In this document: piece after piece, positions 33,453-41,695 of the stretch | Layout of the letters: each line of letters begins with the position of its first letter | Numbering within the stretch: the stretch's first letter is position 1 | Assembly (NCBI GenBank): GCA_963663975.2 | Contig: CAXXRA010000003.1 | Coordinates: forward strand, 1-64,000 | Reading direction: 5' to 3' | Source: JANQRX01 sp963663975 | Lineage (GTDB): Bacteria; Pseudomonadota; Alphaproteobacteria; Rhizobiales; Kaistiaceae | DNA length: 64,000 nt | The notes under the pieces: generated by a model | The model's database searches: none | Seen by the model: only the letters and a program-made list of their open reading frames with translations | Told to the model about the DNA's origin: nothing | Program-made: the position numbers and the translations under genes

Positions 33453-34002
33453 GACCGCTTATTTGCCCCGGCTGAAATCGGATTACGAAGCCTCGATCAG
33501 GCCGGCCATGACCGAGCAGTTCGGTTACGGCAACCCGCTGCAGGTTCCACGCATCGACAAGGTTGTGGTCAATATGGGGGTGGGCGAGGCCGTCGCCGAC
33601 ACCAAAAAACTGACCTCGGCGCTGGCGGACCTGGCCAAAATCACCGGCCAGAAGCCGCTGGTCACCCACGCCCGCAAATCAATCGCAACCTACAAGCTGC
33701 GTGCCGGCATGCCGATCGGCGGCAAGGTCACGCTGCGCCGCAACCGGATGTATGAGTTTGTCGACCGCCTGATAAATGTTGCGCTGCCCAGGGTGCGTGA
33801 CTTCCGCGGCCTCAACCGATCAAGTTTCGATGGCCGCGGCAATTTCGCCATGGGCATCAAGGAACACATCGTCTTTCCGGAGATCAATTACGACGAGGTC
33901 GACGAGGTGTGGGGCATGGACGTCGTCGTTACCACAACGGCAAAGAGCGACGACGAAGCGCGCGCTTTGCTGAAAGCGTTCAACTTTCCGTTCCGCCAAT
34001 AG
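33445..34002 (+). CDS. rplE: 50S ribosomal protein L5
   Basis: L5 (185 residues) binds 5S rRNA and contacts the P-site tRNA and S13. MAETAYLPRLKSDYEASIRPAM opens a normal protein with KVVVNMGVGEAVADTKKL, ARKSIATYKLRAGMPIGGKVTLR and DFRGLNRSSFDGRGNFAMGI. The ATG lies inside the end of rplX. Confidence 0.98.
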   Translation: MAETAYLPRLKSDYEASIRPAMTEQFGYGNPLQVPRIDKVVVNMGVGEAVADTKKLTSALADLAKITGQKPLVTHARKSIATYKLRAGMPIGGKVTLRRNRMYEFVDRLINVALPRVRDFRGLNRSSFDGRGNFAMGIKEHIVFPEINYDEVDEVWGMDVVVTTTAKSDDEARALLKAFNFPFRQ

Positions 34003-34010
34003 GAATCCCG

Positions 34011-34316
34011 ATGGCCAAGAAAAGTTCGATCGAGAAGAACAATCGCCGCCGCAGAATGGTCGAGCGCTTCGCCGTGAAGCGCGCCGAACTGAAGGAGGTG
34101 GCGAACGACCAGAGCCTGAGCATGGAAGAGCGCTTCCAGGCGCGGATCAAGCTCGCCAAACTGCCGCGCAACTCCGCGCCGGTGAGGGTTCGCAACCGCT
34201 GCGAAATCACTGGCCGTCCGCGCGGTTTTTACCGCAAGGTCGGCATGTCGCGAATTGCGCTGCGCGAACTGGGCGCGGCCGGGCTGATCCCCGGCTTGGT
34301 CAAGTCGAGCTGGTAG
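34011..34316 (+). CDS. rpsN: 30S ribosomal protein S14, zinc-independent form
   Basis: S14 (101 residues) is in the 30S head. The protein is of the long, zinc-free type: AKKSSIEKNNRRRRMVERFAVKRAELKEV, LPRNSAPVRVRNRCEITGRPRGFYRKVGMSRI and a C-terminal VKSSW. It lacks the four-Cys knuckle of the short form. The upstream spacing from rplE is eight bases. Confidence 0.97.
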   Translation: MAKKSSIEKNNRRRRMVERFAVKRAELKEVANDQSLSMEERFQARIKLAKLPRNSAPVRVRNRCEITGRPRGFYRKVGMSRIALRELGAAGLIPGLVKSSW

Positions 34317-34329
34317 GAGGAGTTTTGCG

Positions 34330-34728
34330 ATGACGATGTCCGATCCGCTCGGCGATATGCTGACCCGCATCCGCAACGCACAGATGCGCAAGAAGACGAG
34401 CGTCTCCACGCCGGGTTCGAAACTTCGCCGCAATGTCCTCGACGTCCTCCAGTCCGAGGGCTACATCCGGGGCTATTCGACGGTCGACTTCAACAATGGC
34501 CGCAGCGAATTCGAAATCGAACTCAAATACTATGACGGCGAACCGGTGATCCGTGAGGCGCAGCGGATTTCGCGGCCCGGACGACGGGTCTACGCCTCGG
34601 TGAAAAATATTCCGCGCGTCAACAATGGTCTCGGCGTGTCGATCCTCTCTACGCCCAAGGGTGTCATGTCGGATGCCGAGGCCAGAGATCAGAATGTCGG
34701 TGGAGAAGTCCTCTGCCGAGTCTTTTAG
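34330..34728 (+). CDS. rpsH: 30S ribosomal protein S8
   Basis: S8 (132 residues) is a central-domain assembly protein and, in E. coli, the translational repressor of the spc operon. SDPLGDMLTRIRNAQMRKK, the conserved RPGRRVYASVKNIPRVNNGLGVSILSTPKGVMSDAEA and GGEVLCRVF end are clear. AGGAGG lies nine bases before the chosen ATG; a second ATG two codons later is possible. Confidence 0.97.
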   Translation: MTMSDPLGDMLTRIRNAQMRKKTSVSTPGSKLRRNVLDVLQSEGYIRGYSTVDFNNGRSEFEIELKYYDGEPVIREAQRISRPGRRVYASVKNIPRVNNGLGVSILSTPKGVMSDAEARDQNVGGEVLCRVF

Positions 34729-34758
34729 CGCGCCGGCAAAACGAAACAGGTTGGTCCG

Positions 34759-35292
34759 ATGTCCCGCATTGGCAAGCAAGCAATCGAACTACCAAATGGC
34801 GTCAGCGCCACGCTCGACGGCCAGACCGTCTCGGTCAAGGGCCCCAAGGGCGCGCTCGCCCATGCAGCGGTCGACCATGTCACGGTGAAGATCGAGGACG
34901 GCAGTATCAAAATCGCTCCCCGGGACGCCTCACGCAAAGCGCGTGCGGCGTGGGGCATGTCGCGCACCATGGTCGCCAACCTGGTCGAAGGGGTGACCAA
35001 CGGGTTCGAACGCCGGTTGGAGATCAACGGAGTGGGCTATCGCGCCGCGGTGCAGGGCGGCAATCTGCAACTCAGCGTGGGCTATAGCCACGAGGTCAAG
35101 TTCGCGATCCCTGAGGGCATCAAGATCGAGTGCCCGAAGCCAACCGAAATCGTCGTCAGCGGCATCGACAAGCAGCAGGTCGGCCAGGTTGCGGCCGAGA
35201 TCCGAGGTTTTCGGCCGCCCGAGCCTTACAAGGGCAAGGGCGTGAAATATGCCGGTGAGTACGTCTTCCGCAAGGAAGGCAAGAAGAAGTAA
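34759..35292 (+). CDS. rplF: 50S ribosomal protein L6
   Basis: L6 (177 residues) lies near the sarcin-ricin loop. SRIGKQAIELPNGVSATLDGQTVSVKGPKGAL and the C-terminal signature RPPEPYKGKGVKYAGEYVFRKEGKKK are intact, with both duplicated domains present. It follows rpsH by 30 bases. Confidence 0.98.
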   Translation: MSRIGKQAIELPNGVSATLDGQTVSVKGPKGALAHAAVDHVTVKIEDGSIKIAPRDASRKARAAWGMSRTMVANLVEGVTNGFERRLEINGVGYRAAVQGGNLQLSVGYSHEVKFAIPEGIKIECPKPTEIVVSGIDKQQVGQVAAEIRGFRPPEPYKGKGVKYAGEYVFRKEGKKK

Positions 35293-35305
35293 CGGACGGG
35301 CCAAA

Positions 35306-35662
35306 ATGTCCAGAACCACAAAAGCCAGACGTGTTGCACGGGTGCGCCGTGCCATTCGCACAGCGGCGGGCGGTCGTGCGCGCCTCAGCGTGTTCCGATC
35401 GTCCAAACAGATCTATGCGCAGGTCATCGATGACGGGCTTGGCAAGACGCTGGCCGCAGCCTCGACGCTCGACAAGGAACTTCGCGGAAAATTGAAAACC
35501 GGAGCGGATTCGGCCGCGGCCGAGGAAGTCGGCAAACTGGTGGCCCAGCGCGCGGTCAAGGCTGGCGTGAGCGAAGTGATCTTCGACCGTGGGCGCTACC
35601 TCTATCACGGACGCGTGAAAGCGCTGGCCAATGGCGCCCGTGAAGCCGGACTCACCTTCTGA
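35306..35662 (+). CDS. rplR: 50S ribosomal protein L18
   Basis: L18 (118 residues) delivers 5S rRNA together with L5. The basic N-terminus (RVARVRRAIRTAAGGRARLSVFRSSKQIYAQVIDD) and the core (VGKLVAQRAVKAGVSEVIFDRGRYLYHGRVKALANGAREAG) are normal. The start is the ATG at 35306; the frame is open further upstream but only this start gives the family N-terminus. Confidence 0.96.
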   Translation: MSRTTKARRVARVRRAIRTAAGGRARLSVFRSSKQIYAQVIDDGLGKTLAAASTLDKELRGKLKTGADSAAAEEVGKLVAQRAVKAGVSEVIFDRGRYLYHGRVKALANGAREAGLTF

Positions 35663-35720
35663 GCGCCCTTGAAGTCACGGGCGCAGTCAACGATATCGAA
35701 CAGACGGACATAAGAAGCAC

Positions 35721-36296
35721 ATGGCAAGAGAGCAAGGCAGGCAAGGCAGGCGAGACCGACGGGATCGCGATCGGGAAGACAGCGAGTTTGTCGACAAGCT
35801 GGTTCACATCAACCGCGTGGCCAAGGTCGTCAAAGGCGGGCGCCGGTTCGGATTCGCCGCCCTGGTCGTTATCGGCGACCAGAAGGGGCGGGTCGGGTTC
35901 GGTCACGGCAAGGCGCGTGAAGTGCCCGAAGCGATCCGAAAGGCGACCGAGGCTGCCAAGCGCACGCTGATCAGGGTTCCCTTGCGGGAGGGGCGCACAT
36001 TGCACCACGATGTCTCCGGTCGTCACGGAGCCGGCAAGGTCATTTGCCGCGCCGCACCTGCCGGCACCGGTATCATCGCCGGCGGACCGATGCGCGCCGT
36101 GTTTGAGACGCTCGGCGTCCAGGACGTGGTTGCCAAATCCTTCGGATCCTCCAACCCCTACAACATGGTGCGGGCGACGTTCGACGCGCTTTCGCGCGAG
36201 GACAGCCCGCGCGGCGTGGCGGCGCGGCGCGGCATCAAGGTGTCGACCCTTCAGGCTCGGCGGCGCGAAATCGACCCCGAGCCCGTGGACGCGTAA
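35721..36296 (+). CDS. rpsE: 30S ribosomal protein S5
   Basis: S5 (191 residues) forms part of the mRNA entry channel and affects fidelity. A charged N-terminal extension (REQGRQGRRDRRDRDREDSE) precedes the conserved LVHINRVAKVVKGGRRFGFAALVV and AGTGIIAGGPMRAVFETLGVQDVVAKSFGSSNPYNMVRATFDAL. The extended N-terminus is common in alphaproteobacteria. Confidence 0.97.
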   Translation: MAREQGRQGRRDRRDRDREDSEFVDKLVHINRVAKVVKGGRRFGFAALVVIGDQKGRVGFGHGKAREVPEAIRKATEAAKRTLIRVPLREGRTLHHDVSGRHGAGKVICRAAPAGTGIIAGGPMRAVFETLGVQDVVAKSFGSSNPYNMVRATFDALSREDSPRGVAARRGIKVSTLQARRREIDPEPVDA

Positions 36297-36319
36297 AAGG
36301 CCAGGGGCGGGAGAAGCAG

Positions 36320-36517
36320 ATGGCGGCTCGGACCGACAAGACCGTTACGGTGGAACAGACCGGCAGCCCGATACGACGGCCGGGCGACCAGCGCGCGACC
36401 CTGATCGGGCTTGGGCTCAACAAGATACGTCGTCGACGGACCCTGCCCGACACTGCGGCCGTGCGCGGGATGATTGCCAAGGTTGGCCATCTCGTCCGGG
36501 TCGTGGACGAGACTTAA
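36320..36517 (+). CDS. rpmD: 50S ribosomal protein L30
   Basis: L30 (65 residues) carries the family signature: VTVEQTGSPIRRPGDQRATLIGLGLNKIRRRRTLPDTAAVRGMIAKVGHLVRVV. GGGAGAAG precedes the ATG. It lies between rpsE and rplO in the usual order. Confidence 0.97.
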   Translation: MAARTDKTVTVEQTGSPIRRPGDQRATLIGLGLNKIRRRRTLPDTAAVRGMIAKVGHLVRVVDET

Positions 36518-36532
36518 AGGACGAGCGAGCAC

Positions 36533-37012
36533 ATGGACCTCAACCAACTTGCCGATCACGCCGCTGCCCGTAGGAAACGGATGCGCGTCGGTCGGGGAAT
36601 CGGTTCCGGCAAGGGCAAGACCTCCGGCCGTGGCTTCAACGGCCAGAAGTCCCGCAGCGGTGTCGCCATCAAGGGCTTTGAAGGCGGCCAGATGCCGCTC
36701 AGCCGGCGACTGCCCAAACGCGGCTTCAACAACATCTTCGCCAAGGATTTCAACGAGGTCGCGCTGGGCCGGGTTCAAATGGCGATCGACGCCGGAAAAC
36801 TCGACGCCGCGCAAACCGTCGATGCCGCCTCGCTCAAGGATGCCGGTGTCATTCGGCGGATCAGGGACGGCGTGCGGCTGCTCGGCGGCGGGGAACTCAA
36901 GGCAGCGGTGACATTCGAGGTCGCGGGCGCCTCGAAGCCGGCTGCGGCGGCGGTCGAAAAATCCGGGGGAAGTGTGAAGTTTGTCGGGGCGAAGGCGACA
37001 ACGGCCGACTAG
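36533..37012 (+). CDS. rplO: 50S ribosomal protein L15
   Basis: L15 (159 residues) is a late assembly protein. The glycine/arginine-rich N-terminal half (RKRMRVGRGIGSGKGKTSGRGFNGQKSRSG) and KGFEGGQMPLSRRLPKRGFNN are characteristic. The C-terminus binds rRNA (AAVTFEVAGASKPAAAAVEKSGG). It lies 20 bases before secY. Confidence 0.97.
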   Translation: MDLNQLADHAAARRKRMRVGRGIGSGKGKTSGRGFNGQKSRSGVAIKGFEGGQMPLSRRLPKRGFNNIFAKDFNEVALGRVQMAIDAGKLDAAQTVDAASLKDAGVIRRIRDGVRLLGGGELKAAVTFEVAGASKPAAAAVEKSGGSVKFVGAKATTAD

Positions 37013-37032
37013 GCCCTGAACGGAGCGGACCG

Positions 37033-38364
37033 ATGGCATCGGCGGCAGAACAACTTGCAGCTAACATCAACTTCAGCGCGTTTGCCAAAGCCGAAGCGCT
37101 TAAGAAACGCATCTGGTTCACACTCGGTATCCTGCTGATTTACCGTCTGGGAACCTACGTTCCGGTTCCCGGCATCAATCCCGATGCGCTTGCCCAGGCC
37201 TTCCAGGCCAATCAGAGCGGCATCATCGGCATGTTCAACATGTTCGCCGGCGGCGCGGTCGGCCGGATGGCCATCTTTGCGCTTGGCGTGATGCCGTATA
37301 TCTCGGCCTCGATCATCATGCAGCTGATGACGTCGATGGTTCCGACGCTGGAGCAGCTCAAGAAGGAAGGCGAACAGGGCCGCAAGGTCATCAACCAGTA
37401 CACCCGCTACGGCACCGTGGGTCTTGCGGCCATGCAGGCCTACGGGATCGCGGTCGGCCTCCAGGGCGGCACCGATATCGTCGTCAGTCCCGGCATCTTC
37501 TTCGTCCTGTCGACGGTCATCACCCTGACCGGCGGCACGATGTTCCTGATGTGGCTCGGCGAGCAGATCACCGCCCGGGGTATCGGCAACGGCCTGTCGC
37601 TGCTGATCTTTGCCGGAATCATTGCCGAATTGCCGGGCGCCATCGCCAGCACGCTGGAACTCGGGCGCGAGGGTGCGCTGCCGGTCGGCGTGATCGTGGG
37701 GGTGGCGGTGATGGCGATCACAGTGGTCGGGGTGATCGTTTTTGTCGAGCGCGCGCAGCGCCGGCTGCTGATCCAATACCCCAAGCGCCAGGTCGGCAAT
37801 CGCATGTTCCAGGGCGAGTCGTCGCACCTGCCGCTGAAGCTCAATACCGCCGGCGTCATCCCGCCGATCTTTGCCTCCTCGCTGCTCCTGCTGCCGACGA
37901 CGGTGGCGAACTTTTCGGCCGGCTCGGGTCCCGGCTGGCTCACCACCGTGACGGCGCTCGTCGGCCATGGCCAGCCGCTCTACATGCTGCTTCTGGGCGG
38001 GCTGACGGTGTTCTTCGCCTTCTTCTATACCGCCATCGTGTTCAACCCGGCCGATACCGCGGACAATCTGAAAAAGCATGGCGGCTTCATTCCCGGCATT
38101 CGGCCGGGCAAGAACACCGCGGCCTATATCGACTATGTGCTGACAAGAATCACGACCATCGGCGCGCTCTACCTGGTCTGCATCGTTTTGTTGCCCGAGT
38201 TCCTGATCGCCTACACCGGCGTTCCGTTCTACTTCGGCGGTACCTCGCTGCTCATCGTGGTCAATGTGTCAATGGACACCGTATCCCAGGTTCAGGGACA
38301 CTTGCTGGCCCATCAGTATGAAGGGCTGGTGAAGAAGGCCAAGCTGAAGGGGCGGCGTTTGTGA
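37033..38364 (+). CDS. secY: Protein translocase subunit SecY
   Basis: SecY (443 residues) is the pore of the inner-membrane Sec translocon, with ten membrane spans. Visible landmarks are KKRIWFTLGILLIYRLGTYVPVPGI (span 1), the plug region after GINPDALA, GVMPYISASIIMQLMT (span 2), and the cytoplasmic loop with the NTAGVIPPIFASSLLL segment and RPGKNTAAYIDYVLTR before span 9. It is cotranscribed with the ribosomal proteins and overlaps adk by four bases. Its partner SecE is at 10145. Confidence 0.98.
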   Translation: MASAAEQLAANINFSAFAKAEALKKRIWFTLGILLIYRLGTYVPVPGINPDALAQAFQANQSGIIGMFNMFAGGAVGRMAIFALGVMPYISASIIMQLMTSMVPTLEQLKKEGEQGRKVINQYTRYGTVGLAAMQAYGIAVGLQGGTDIVVSPGIFFVLSTVITLTGGTMFLMWLGEQITARGIGNGLSLLIFAGIIAELPGAIASTLELGREGALPVGVIVGVAVMAITVVGVIVFVERAQRRLLIQYPKRQVGNRMFQGESSHLPLKLNTAGVIPPIFASSLLLLPTTVANFSAGSGPGWLTTVTALVGHGQPLYMLLLGGLTVFFAFFYTAIVFNPADTADNLKKHGGFIPGIRPGKNTAAYIDYVLTRITTIGALYLVCIVLLPEFLIAYTGVPFYFGGTSLLIVVNVSMDTVSQVQGHLLAHQYEGLVKKAKLKGRRL

Positions 38365-38939
38365 GGCTGGTTCTGCTCGGGCCGCCGGGGGCGGGCAAGG
38401 GCACGCAAGCGCAATTGTTGGCCGAGCGAAAGGGCACTGCACACCTTTCGACCGGTGACATGCTGAGGGCGGCCGCCGCCGCCGGCACGCCGGTCGGCAA
38501 GCGGGCCAAGGCGATCATGGATCGCGGCGATCTGGTGTCCGACGAGGTGATGATTGAAATCATCGCCGGCCGGATCGACGAGCCGGATTGCGCCGGCGGA
38601 TTCATCCTGGACGGCTTCCCGAGGACGGTCGACCAGGCCAAAGCCCTGGATCGGCTGTTGGCGGAGCGCGGGCTGTCGCTCGACGCGGTCGTGGAAATCT
38701 CGGTTGACGACGCGATCCTGATCGACCGCATTGACAAGCGCGCCCGGCAGACCGGCGGCGAGCGCGCCGACGATACCACCGAAACGCTGAAAACCAGGCT
38801 CGAAGTGTATCACAGGCAGACTAGACCGGTTTCGGACTACTACCGCCAACGGGGTGCGCTGAGAGCGGTCGATGGCATGAAATCGGTGGAAGACGTCATG
38901 GCTGCAATCGTCGAAACACTGCGGATATCGGCGAGTTGA
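38361..38939 (+). CDS. adk: Adenylate kinase
   Basis: Adenylate kinase (192 residues) interconverts ATP, ADP and AMP. The P loop is LLGPPGAGKGTQAQ, followed by the AMP-binding STGDMLRAA and the Asp/Arg segment GFILDGFPRTVDQAKAL. The LID is the short form without zinc cysteines (RARQTGGERADDTTETLKTRLEVY). The GTG start overlaps the secY stop (GTGA), indicating translational coupling. The secY-adk-rpsM order is classical. Confidence 0.97.
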   Translation: MRLVLLGPPGAGKGTQAQLLAERKGTAHLSTGDMLRAAAAAGTPVGKRAKAIMDRGDLVSDEVMIEIIAGRIDEPDCAGGFILDGFPRTVDQAKALDRLLAERGLSLDAVVEISVDDAILIDRIDKRARQTGGERADDTTETLKTRLEVYHRQTRPVSDYYRQRGALRAVDGMKSVEDVMAAIVETLRISAS

Positions 38940-38958
38940 CGGGAATGGGCAGATGCAG

Positions 38959-38987
38959 TTGACGCAGGCCCGGCGAATCGCTATCTA
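38959..38987 (+). promoter_or_regulatory. Predicted sigma-70 promoter for rpsM-rpsK-rpoA-rplQ
   Basis: TTGACG (38959-38964) and TATCTA (38982-38987) are spaced by exactly 17 bases, in the 173-base gap between adk and rpsM. The sequence immediately after the -35 box (CAGG) matches that of the promoter before rpsL, suggesting shared regulation of the two groups. Confidence 0.6.
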
Positions 38988-39112
38988 CCGGCCACATTCC
39001 GGATCATCAGGTTGCGGGAGCCGGTCGTCCTTGGGACGTCGGCCCGTCGTTTTGCGTTTTTGACACTCTCGACCAGCCGGCGATCCCACGCCCGGTAACA
39101 GGAGACACGGAC

Positions 39113-39481
39113 TTGGCTCGCATTGCCGGCGTCAACATTCCGACCAACAAACGCGTGGTCATCGCGCTCCAGTACATCCACGGTATCGGGGCAACCAGGG
39201 CGCGCAAGATCGTCGAAGCCGTCAACGTGCCGCTGGAGCGGCGGACCAATGAGTTGTCCGATGTCGAGATCGGCAAGATTCGCGATCTCATCGACCGCGA
39301 CCACCTGGTCGAGGGCGATCTTCGCCGCGAAACGGCGATGAACGTCAAGCGGCTGATGGACCTGGGTTGCTATCGCGGCCTCAGGCATCGCCGTGGCCTG
39401 CCGGTGCGGGGGCAGAGAACCCACACCAATGCGCGTACCCGCAAGGGACCGGCGAAACCGATTGCAGGCAGGAAGAAGTAG
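39113..39481 (+). CDS. rpsM: 30S ribosomal protein S13
   Basis: S13 (122 residues) forms bridges to the large subunit and contacts P-site tRNA. MARIAGVNIPTNKRVVIALQYIHGIG and LGCYRGLRHRRGLPVRGQRTHTNARTRKGPAK are the conserved parts. The start is a TTG, preceded by AGGAGA; no ATG or GTG gives a proper N-terminus. A rare start codon in a highly expressed gene is notable. Confidence 0.97.
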   Translation: MARIAGVNIPTNKRVVIALQYIHGIGATRARKIVEAVNVPLERRTNELSDVEIGKIRDLIDRDHLVEGDLRRETAMNVKRLMDLGCYRGLRHRRGLPVRGQRTHTNARTRKGPAKPIAGRKK

Positions 39482-39577
39482 CCGCGTAAAACGCGGAATC
39501 CGGCGCCGTGTTCGAGCGGCGCTTTGGTGGAGCCGCTGGCGTTACGGCGGTGAAGAGATCACGGACCAAGGACAAAA

Positions 39578-39967
39578 ATGGCCAGAGAAACCAGTCGCGT
39601 GCGCCGTCGTGAAAGAAAGAACATCACGGCCGGTGTCGCTCACGTAAGATCCAGCTTCAACAACACGATGATCACCATCACCGACGCGCAGGGCAACACC
39701 ATCTCGTGGTCGTCGGCCGGTCTGATGGGGTTCAAGGGATCGCGCAAGTCGACCCCTTACGCTGCCCAGATGGCGGCCGAGGACGCCGGCAAGAAGGCGT
39801 CCGAACACGGCATGAAAACGCTTGAGGTCCAGGTTGCCGGTCCGGGGTCCGGTCGCGAATCCGCACTCCGGGCCTTGCAGGCCGCGGGCTTCATCATCAC
39901 ATCGATCCGGGATGTAACCCCGATTGCCCACAATGGATGCCGGCCGCGCAAGCGCCGCCGCGTGTAA
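39578..39967 (+). CDS. rpsK: 30S ribosomal protein S11
   Basis: S11 (129 residues) lies on the platform near the E-site mRNA. ITAGVAHVRSSFNNTMITITDAQGNTISWSSAG, GFKGSRKSTPYAAQMAAEDAG and the C-terminal VTPIAHNGCRPRKRRRV match the family. It lies between rpsM and rpoA as usual, with a 96-base gap before it. Confidence 0.98.
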   Translation: MARETSRVRRRERKNITAGVAHVRSSFNNTMITITDAQGNTISWSSAGLMGFKGSRKSTPYAAQMAAEDAGKKASEHGMKTLEVQVAGPGSGRESALRALQAAGFIITSIRDVTPIAHNGCRPRKRRRV

Positions 39968-40060
39968 ACAGTTTGAATATTCTGTCGCTCGGCTGATATG
40001 GCCCCGTCGAGGGCTGCGTCGTGCCGCGCCGGGTGGCGTTGACATCGAAAGGACTGGCTT

Positions 40061-41080
40061 GTGACCATTCAGAAAAACTGGCAGGAGCTGATCAGACCCA
40101 ACAAGCTCGAGATCGCCGCCGGCGAGGACCCCCAACGCTTCGCCACCGTCGTGGCCGAGCCGCTGGAGCGAGGATTTGGGCTGACGCTGGGTAATGCGCT
40201 CAGGCGCGTGCTGCTGTCGTCGCTGCAAGGTGCGGCCGTCAAGGCGGTCCAGATCGATGGTGTGCTGCACGAGTTCTCGTCGATCGCCGGGGTGCGCGAG
40301 GACGTGACCGACATCATCCTCAATATCAAGGAAATCGCCATCAGGATGCCGGGCGAGGGCCCCAAGCGCCTGGTCGTGCGCAAACAGGGCCCGGGCGTGG
40401 TGACGGCCGGCGATATCCAGACCGTTACCGACATCGAGATCCTCAATCCCGATCTGGTCTTGTGCACTCTGGACGAGGGCATCGAGATACGGATGGAGTT
40501 CACCGTCGATTCCGGCAAGGGCTACATCACCGGTGATCGCAACCGCCCGGAGGACGCGCCGATCGGACTGATTCCCGTCGACAGCCTCTATTCTCCCGTC
40601 AAGAAAGTCTCGTATCGCGTTGAAAATACACGCGAAGGCCAAGTGCTCGATTATGACAAGCTGACCCTGTCGGTCGAGACCGACGGTTCGGTCCGGGCCG
40701 ATGACGCGGTCGCCTACGCGGCCCGCATCCTCCAGGATCAGCTGTCCGTCTTCGTCAATTTCGAGGAGCCGGAGAAGGAGACAGCCGAGGCCGCCATTCC
40801 GGAGCTGGCGTTCAACCCAGCGCTGCTCAAGAAAGTCGATGAACTCGAGCTGTCCGTTCGCTCGGCCAACTGCCTCAAGAACGACAACATCGTCTATATC
40901 GGCGACCTCATCCAGAAGTCCGAAGCCGAGATGCTGCGCACGCCGAATTTCGGTCGCAAATCACTCAACGAGATCAAGGAAGTGCTCGCCCAGATGGGCC
41001 TGCACCTTGGCATGGAAGTCCCCAACTGGCCGCCGGAGAACATCGACGATCTGGCTAAACTCTACGAAGATCACTATTGA
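40061..41080 (+). CDS. rpoA: DNA-directed RNA polymerase subunit alpha
   Basis: RpoA (339 residues) dimerises to start RNA polymerase assembly, and its C-terminal domain binds UP elements and activators. The N-terminal domain shows EPLERGFGLTLGNALRRVLLSSLQG and the dimer/beta contact regions. The C-terminal helix-hairpin-helix domain reads ELSVRSANCLKNDNIVYIGDLIQKSEAEMLRTPNFGRKSLNEIKEVL. The start is a GTG with GAAAGGA upstream. It completes the polymerase core set in this window. Confidence 0.98.
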   Translation: MTIQKNWQELIRPNKLEIAAGEDPQRFATVVAEPLERGFGLTLGNALRRVLLSSLQGAAVKAVQIDGVLHEFSSIAGVREDVTDIILNIKEIAIRMPGEGPKRLVVRKQGPGVVTAGDIQTVTDIEILNPDLVLCTLDEGIEIRMEFTVDSGKGYITGDRNRPEDAPIGLIPVDSLYSPVKKVSYRVENTREGQVLDYDKLTLSVETDGSVRADDAVAYAARILQDQLSVFVNFEEPEKETAEAAIPELAFNPALLKKVDELELSVRSANCLKNDNIVYIGDLIQKSEAEMLRTPNFGRKSLNEIKEVLAQMGLHLGMEVPNWPPENIDDLAKLYEDHY

Positions 41081-41116
41081 TCAGCCGCCTCGCCGCGCAG
41101 GAGTAGGGAGAGGGAC

Positions 41117-41557
41117 ATGCGTCACCGCAAAACCGGCCGCAAGCTCAATCGGACGTCAAGCCACAGGAAGGCGATGTTTGCCAATATGGCGGCTTCGCTG
41201 ATCCAGCACGAGCAGATCACGACGACGCTGCCCAAGGCCAAGGATCTCAGGCCGATCGTCGAAAAGCTGGTGACGCTCGCCAAACGCGGCGGTCTTCATG
41301 CCCGGCGCCAGGCGATTTCCGAACTGCGCGATCAGGACATGGTGCGAAAACTGTTCGATACGATCGGCCCCCGCTACAAGGAACGCGAAGGCGGATATAC
41401 GCGGGTTCTGAACGCCGGCTTCCGCTACGGCGACAGCGCCCCGCTGGCGGTCCTGGAGTTCGTCGACAGGGATGTCGAGGCAAAGGGCGCCGAGGACCGG
41501 GCTCGCGACGAGGACCAGGCCGAGGTGGCCACCGAGACCACCGACGAGGCCGCATAA
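41117..41557 (+). CDS. rplQ: 50S ribosomal protein L17
   Basis: L17 (146 residues) has the conserved core MRHRKTGRKLNRTSSHRKAMFANMAASLIQHEQITTTLPKAKDLRPIVEKL, followed by YTRVLNAGFRYGDSAPLAVLEFVDRD. An acidic tail (AKGAEDRARDEDQAEVATETTDEAA) extends the C-terminus, as in other alphaproteobacteria. It is the last gene of the ribosomal block. Confidence 0.97.
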   Translation: MRHRKTGRKLNRTSSHRKAMFANMAASLIQHEQITTTLPKAKDLRPIVEKLVTLAKRGGLHARRQAISELRDQDMVRKLFDTIGPRYKEREGGYTRVLNAGFRYGDSAPLAVLEFVDRDVEAKGAEDRARDEDQAEVATETTDEAA

Positions 41558-41695
41558 GCCGCTGTCCGTCACACCAGCCGCTGCCTTGGTCACAATGACG
41601 CGGCGTTTGACGACGTTCCGGCGTGACCTGTCACGGCGTTGCCTCATATGATGTAACATTATGGCCGGAGCTGACCGCGGGGCGGGCGCGTTGGA

